Shown here: positions 60,039 through 64,000 of the stretch, piece after piece
How the letters are laid out: each line of letters starts with the position of its first letter
How positions within the stretch are numbered: the stretch's first letter is position 1
Origin: Nosema muscidifuracis
Lineage: Eukaryota > Microsporidia > Nosematidae
Assembly (NCBI GenBank): GCA_028335825.1
Contig: JAIOKI010000003.1
Coordinates: 124,001 to 188,000 of the forward strand
DNA: 64,000 nucleotides
Direction of reading: 5' to 3'
The notes under the pieces: model-generated
Database searches by the model: none
What the model saw: only the letters and a program-made list of their open reading frames with translations
Told to the model about the DNA's origin: nothing
Program-made: the position numbers and the translations under genes

Positions 60039-60983
60039 TTAATTAGATGGATTCTTCTTCCTAAGTTTTTCTACACATATGAATATTCCAAAAAACACCA
60101 AAGAAGCAATAACGAATGCACAAAAATATTCAAATTCTATTCCTACACTTTTTTCCATAATAGATTTTTTACACGGTCTTTTATATTTAAAATTAGACCC
60201 ATTCTCTTTATTACTTTTATTATTATCTTGACTACTCTTCATATTTTTCTCTTTACTATTTTTGTAATTAAAGGTCTTAGAAAATATTAAAAATTTTTTA
60301 TAAAAATTTAAATTACTTTCTATATGAGGAATAATTTTCTTGTTAATTTCTTTGATATTATCTTTTAAAATACAATCTTTTACATTCTGAATCATCAGAT
60401 TTATTTCTTCAATTACTTGAAGCATATTTGATAAAGATTTATTTGCTTCATTTTTTAGAGAAATACATTTCTTTTTAATTTCTTTTTTTTCATATTCATA
60501 AGCTTTATTAATCTGTCTAATACATTTTTTATACAAATAACATGCTTTAATCATCATTTCATATTTTCTACATAGATTAAACCAGTACGTTTTTATAATT
60601 ATCTGTCCATTAGTATTAACAAAATCAGTAGGTAAATCTACAGAAAATTTACCTACATCTCCTCCATAACTAAACTCAAGTACTGTATCAGATACAATAT
60701 TAAATAAATCTAGTGGTAGACTAGTAAATATACAATATTTAGATAAATCAGAATATTTTTTTTTAATATCTTCTATCAATATATTTTTATCAGTAATTTG
60801 ATCAAGAATTCCTAATACTCTTTGTTCATTATAAGCTCTACCTAGTATATTAATCGAATATTTTTTACTAATATGTTTGTCTAATACAACTAATATTCTT
60901 GTACGTTCTAATTGTATATCATATATTGAAAATATTTCTAATGTCATTTTACAAAATATTCCTATAAGAAATGTGAAGAACAT
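60039..60983 (-). CDS. secreted type I membrane protein, right-arm family
   Basis: A 314-residue protein; only CC precedes the ATG. Leader MFFTFLIGIFCKM is followed by LEIFSIYDIQLERTRILV, the family signature. At about residue 85, YCIFTSLPLDLFNIVSDTVL then LEFSYGG parallels the 62150 gene (LYCTEKVDTPFESGNMVLSF). WFNLCRKYEMMIKACYLYKK starts a helical, Cys-containing coiled-coil region. A Ser/Asn/Lys-rich linker leads to a C-terminal membrane span (FEYFCAFVIASLVFFGIFIC) and a short basic tail. Topology suggests an exposed N-terminal domain. Function unknown. Confidence 0.68.
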   Translation of the reverse strand: MFFTFLIGIFCKMTLEIFSIYDIQLERTRILVVLDKHISKKYSINILGRAYNEQRVLGILDQITDKNILIEDIKKKYSDLSKYCIFTSLPLDLFNIVSDTVLEFSYGGDVGKFSVDLPTDFVNTNGQIIIKTYWFNLCRKYEMMIKACYLYKKCIRQINKAYEYEKKEIKKKCISLKNEANKSLSNMLQVIEEINLMIQNVKDCILKDNIKEINKKIIPHIESNLNFYKKFLIFSKTFNYKNSKEKNMKSSQDNNKSNKENGSNFKYKRPCKKSIMEKSVGIEFEYFCAFVIASLVFFGIFICVEKLRKKNPSN

Positions 60984-62149
60984 TTAAAGGATTAAATAAA
61001 TAAAAAATAAAATATTTTATCTAATATATCAAATAATTAAGATTTATTAGAAATTTAACAAAAAACTTTTGTTAAAAAAATTAATTTTATTCTTTAAGAA
61101 ATCGTTATATAACAGCTGATTATCAATAAAAAATATCTAAGAGAAAATTCATCTACCCATCAAAAAAATCATTATTTTGTAACTGTTATAAAAAAATATT
61201 TTTCAATAGATTAACTTATATTTGTCTTAATAATTTCTTAATCTATAAGTTGACTAATATTTAATTATTTATGAGTTAATTATATTAAATTATTCATAGA
61301 TTACATTTAATTATTCATAGTTTTATTTAATTATAGATTACATATAAATTGTTAAAGTCTACATTTATTTATAGATTACATATAAATTGTTCATATTTAC
61401 ATTTATTTGTAGATTACATTTAATTATTCATATTTACATTAAATTATACGTAAGCTAGCATATATTTATTCATATTTACATTTATTCATATTTACATTTA
61501 TTTATAGATTACATTTAATCATTTATAGATTAAATATATTTATTCTAAAAGTCTTATCTTTCAATTAAAACGACAACATTGACAGGTGAAATGTTATGAA
61601 TGAATATGAAAATATTTGTATTTCTGAATTTTTATTTATTAAAAACTTTCTAAAGTAAATAACAATAAGAAGATTATTTTATAGAGTAAGAAAAATTTAA
61701 TAATATCACTTCTTTATATATTATTTAGAATAAGACTATTATTTTATAAGCATACAAGAGAAATTTAAGAAATTATTATTAATAGAAAATTAAAAAGGAG
61801 ACCAAAAAATAGTAAATTTATGAATATAGAATTTTGAATAATTTAAGAAAATTATGTTTAGTTAAATATTTTTAGTAAATTTCATATTATTTGGTATTAA
61901 TACATAATTAAAAGAAAAATATTTTTTTCGTGAATAAAAAACATTTATTTAATCAATTTTTATATTTCTAATTTTTGTTTGCATATCTACAAATTAAAAA
62001 AAATTAGTTTTTTTTTGAAATATTTGACAGATATTTTTTGTTAAATAAACGAATCTCAAAAATAGTAACTCGACCCATCAGATAAATATAAAATATTGTA
62101 AATTGTTAATTTAAATAAATATAAAAACTAATCTTTTAAAAATCATTTA
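60984..62149. repeat. 1.2 kb AT-rich spacer with ATTTATAGATTACAT repeats
   Basis: From about 61255 to 61545 the units TACATTTATTTATAGATTAC and TTTAATTATTCATA repeat many times in varied order. No gene is supported elsewhere in the spacer. Confidence 0.65.
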
Positions 62150-63028
62150 TTAAAATAAGTGAACTAAAACAGCTACACCTAATGCTAAACAACTTATAGA
62201 TAATCCTATAACAAATGTTGATGCATCTATACCAATTAGACGATCCATATCTTTGTTATTAACTGTTTTTATCTCTTCTTCTTTTACATCATCAATCTTT
62301 ATTAACTCTTCAATTTTATATTTTAAATTAAGAGATTTTTCGTTAAATATTTTTACTGAATTTTCGATATCAAATACTGGAGATAAAAATTCTTGAGTAT
62401 ATTCCTGATCCTTCTCACAAACAATTTTGTATTCTTCAGACCAATCATGTATTTTTTTTAATTCATTATCTATATTATTAATAACTGTTTTAACCTCTTC
62501 TCTCAAATCTTTAAGCATATTATCTTTATCTTTAGACTGTATATTGACAAGATAATTATTAAAATCGTCCTTGATTTTTTTTAATAAGTTGTACGATTTT
62601 ATGAAATAAAACCAGTCTTCTTTTAACATAGAGAACCCAAAACTGTTAAAAAACCACCGACCAGTTTTTTTCATAAAATTATGGTCACCTATTTTAGATT
62701 CAAAACTAAGCACCATATTTCCAGATTCAAAAGGAGTATCAACTTTTTCTGTACAATACAAATCAAAAAGAGTATCATCAAAAGGTAGTCTACCTATCTT
62801 ACTATTTATTTCTTTAATTATATTATCTGTATCAGTTAATTTATCAAACTTCATTTCTAAACTTTTATTACTCATATTATCTATCTCAGCCTTAATTTGT
62901 ATTGTATCCCGTAATTCGTTATTAATGAAACAAGCCAATTTTACCTCATTCAAATCTTTATCATATAATGTACAAAAATAAAAATCTGTTATTGCATATG
63001 TTAATTGTAGAAATGTTATAGAAATCAT
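62150..63028 (-). CDS. secreted type I membrane protein, right-arm family
   Basis: A 292-residue protein; only CC precedes the ATG. Leader MISITFLQLTYAITD is followed by FYFCTLYDKDLNEVKLAC, the signature shared with the genes at 54807 and 60039. LFDLYCTEKVDTPFESGNMV and WFFNSFGFSMLKEDWFYFIK follow in the same order as in 60039. Residues 145-240 are coiled coil (NMLKDLREEVKTVINNIDNE). The C terminus is one membrane span (ASTFVIGLSISCLALGVAVL) with almost no tail. Function unknown. Together with 60039 it gives the best evidence that this series is one divergent family. Confidence 0.68.
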   Translation of the reverse strand: MISITFLQLTYAITDFYFCTLYDKDLNEVKLACFINNELRDTIQIKAEIDNMSNKSLEMKFDKLTDTDNIIKEINSKIGRLPFDDTLFDLYCTEKVDTPFESGNMVLSFESKIGDHNFMKKTGRWFFNSFGFSMLKEDWFYFIKSYNLLKKIKDDFNNYLVNIQSKDKDNMLKDLREEVKTVINNIDNELKKIHDWSEEYKIVCEKDQEYTQEFLSPVFDIENSVKIFNEKSLNLKYKIEELIKIDDVKEEEIKTVNNKDMDRLIGIDASTFVIGLSISCLALGVAVLVHLF

Positions 63029-63477
63029 GGATTATAAAATTAGTTTATTTTTATATTTAAATATTAATTAATAAAGTGACAATTATAAATCTACATATTA
63101 ATTAATATAGTGACAATTATACATAAATATTAATTTATATAGTGATAATTATACATAAATATTAATTTATATAGTAATAATTAAAATCTACATATGTCTT
63201 TATATGTAATAATAAAGATATTTTTATTCCATTTTAATTAAATTATGACGTATATTTTTTATTAATATATCAAGAAAAATAGTTTTTCGATAAACTTTAC
63301 TTAATTTTAATTTGTTATAAAACGTAACATATTTGACACATTTTAAAAAACATAAATCTATTCTTTAATACATGATATAGTTATTAAGAAATATTATAAA
63401 GAAAATAAGTCAATAATTTAAGAATATATTTTTAATTAACTTATACTTTATTTTGGTACACCTTAAAAACTTAGAAA
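63029..63477. repeat. four copies of a ~35-bp repeat
   Basis: CATAAATATTAATTTATATA plus GTGACAATTATA recurs about four times at 63055-63195. The rest is AT-rich without visible genes. Confidence 0.65.
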
Positions 63478-64000
63478 TTATTTAAATTTCATCATTTGGG
63501 TTTTTCTTGAGTCACTACGAAAATATCTGTAATTTATAAATAAAAATAGTAAAATTATAGGAATGTATAGACTAAATAAGTCGTAATTCTCATTGGGATT
63601 CGAATTGTCAGATGTTTTATTAGATAAATCAGAAGAAGAATCATTTATCTTCTCTTCATTAGATTTATCTATATTACTCAAAAAATCTTCTTCTTCTTTA
63701 TCAAATAATAGATTTGTATTTTTAATTTCATAAAAATATTCATTTAGATCTTCTTCTTTTTCATATGATAAATTTGTATTTTTAATGTTATAAGAATATT
63801 GATTATTCTCCCTCATAAAATCTTCTTCTTCTTTATCATATGATAAATCATTTTCCTCAATGTCATAAAAATATTGATCATCCTCTGTCAAAAAATCTTC
63901 TTCTTCCTTTTCATTTACTAATTTAGTTTCCAAAATTCTCACTTCTTCATCTGAAATTATTAGTAATTTTTCATCATTCTCCATTTCTAATTCCATTTCA
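63478..64000 (-). CDS. acidic repeat membrane protein, truncated by window edge
   Basis: At least 173 residues of the C-terminal part. The first visible ATG (63996) is followed by MELEMENDEK, but the frame stays open to the edge, so the true start probably lies outside. Residues about 32-130 are three and a half degenerate repeats of roughly 30 residues, each with KEEEDF, then an aromatic stretch such as QYFYDIEENDLSYD. A Ser/Asn-rich linker then precedes a membrane span (LYIPIILLFLFINY) and a basic tail. The plan (acidic segment, C-terminal span, basic tail) is like the end of the 51515 gene. Function unknown. Confidence 0.6.
   Translation of the reverse strand, partial: EMELEMENDEKLLIISDEEVRILETKLVNEKEEEDFLTEDDQYFYDIEENDLSYDKEEEDFMRENNQYSYNIKNTNLSYEKEEDLNEYFYEIKNTNLLFDKEEEDFLSNIDKSNEEKINDSSSDLSNKTSDNSNPNENYDLFSLYIPIILLFLFINYRYFRSDSRKTQMMKFK

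Overview
The window reads as a stretch of a very AT-rich microsporidian genome, most plausibly from the Nosema/Vairimorpha group (inference). The evidence is eukaryotic: a divergent histone H2A, ribosomal proteins eS17 and eL8, ubiquitin, poly(A) polymerase, RFC, DED1, SDA1, MAK21 and HIR1 homologues, all short for their families. Almost every gene is unspliced. Most start codons are preceded within 0-16 bases by a CCC or CCCC block, a hallmark reported for microsporidia. A class II CPD photolyase (known from microsporidia) and a Jac1/HscB-type mitosomal co-chaperone support this.

Layout. 0-12 kb: a membrane protein cut by the left edge, a PNS1-like choline transporter-like protein, a small secreted membrane protein, an MFS_1-like transporter, a large XMAP215/Stu2-type TOG protein and a small unknown. 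12-14 kb: eS17 with a likely 23-base intron, then a divergent pair of tiny His/Asp-rich, probably secreted proteins, one of which is only 56 codons. 14-20.4 kb: four minus-strand paralogues of a 265-270-residue polytopic membrane protein. 22-32 kb: eL8, ubiquitin, poly(A) polymerase, a secreted unknown, H2A, a forkhead factor. 31.5-45.5 kb: HIR1, an ABCG-like transporter with a degraded ATPase, photolyase, RFC small subunit, Jac1, then a tight ribosome-biogenesis/translation group (MAK21-like, DED1-like, SDA1-like).

45.5-64 kb: two tandem identical tRNA-His genes, a structurally whole Ty3/Gypsy LTR element with 81-bp LTRs and a 5-bp target duplication, and a minus-strand series of secreted or type I membrane proteins that share weak sequence signatures just after the signal peptide. 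A HAD-type pyrimidine nucleotidase sits among them. This end looks like a fast-evolving host-interface region.

Spacers are long for a microsporidian (often 0.5-2 kb) and nearly each one carries its own private short tandem repeat. Several contain interrupted remnants of reading frames. No rRNA gene or CRISPR array was seen. All names are from reading motifs by eye; no database search was run.
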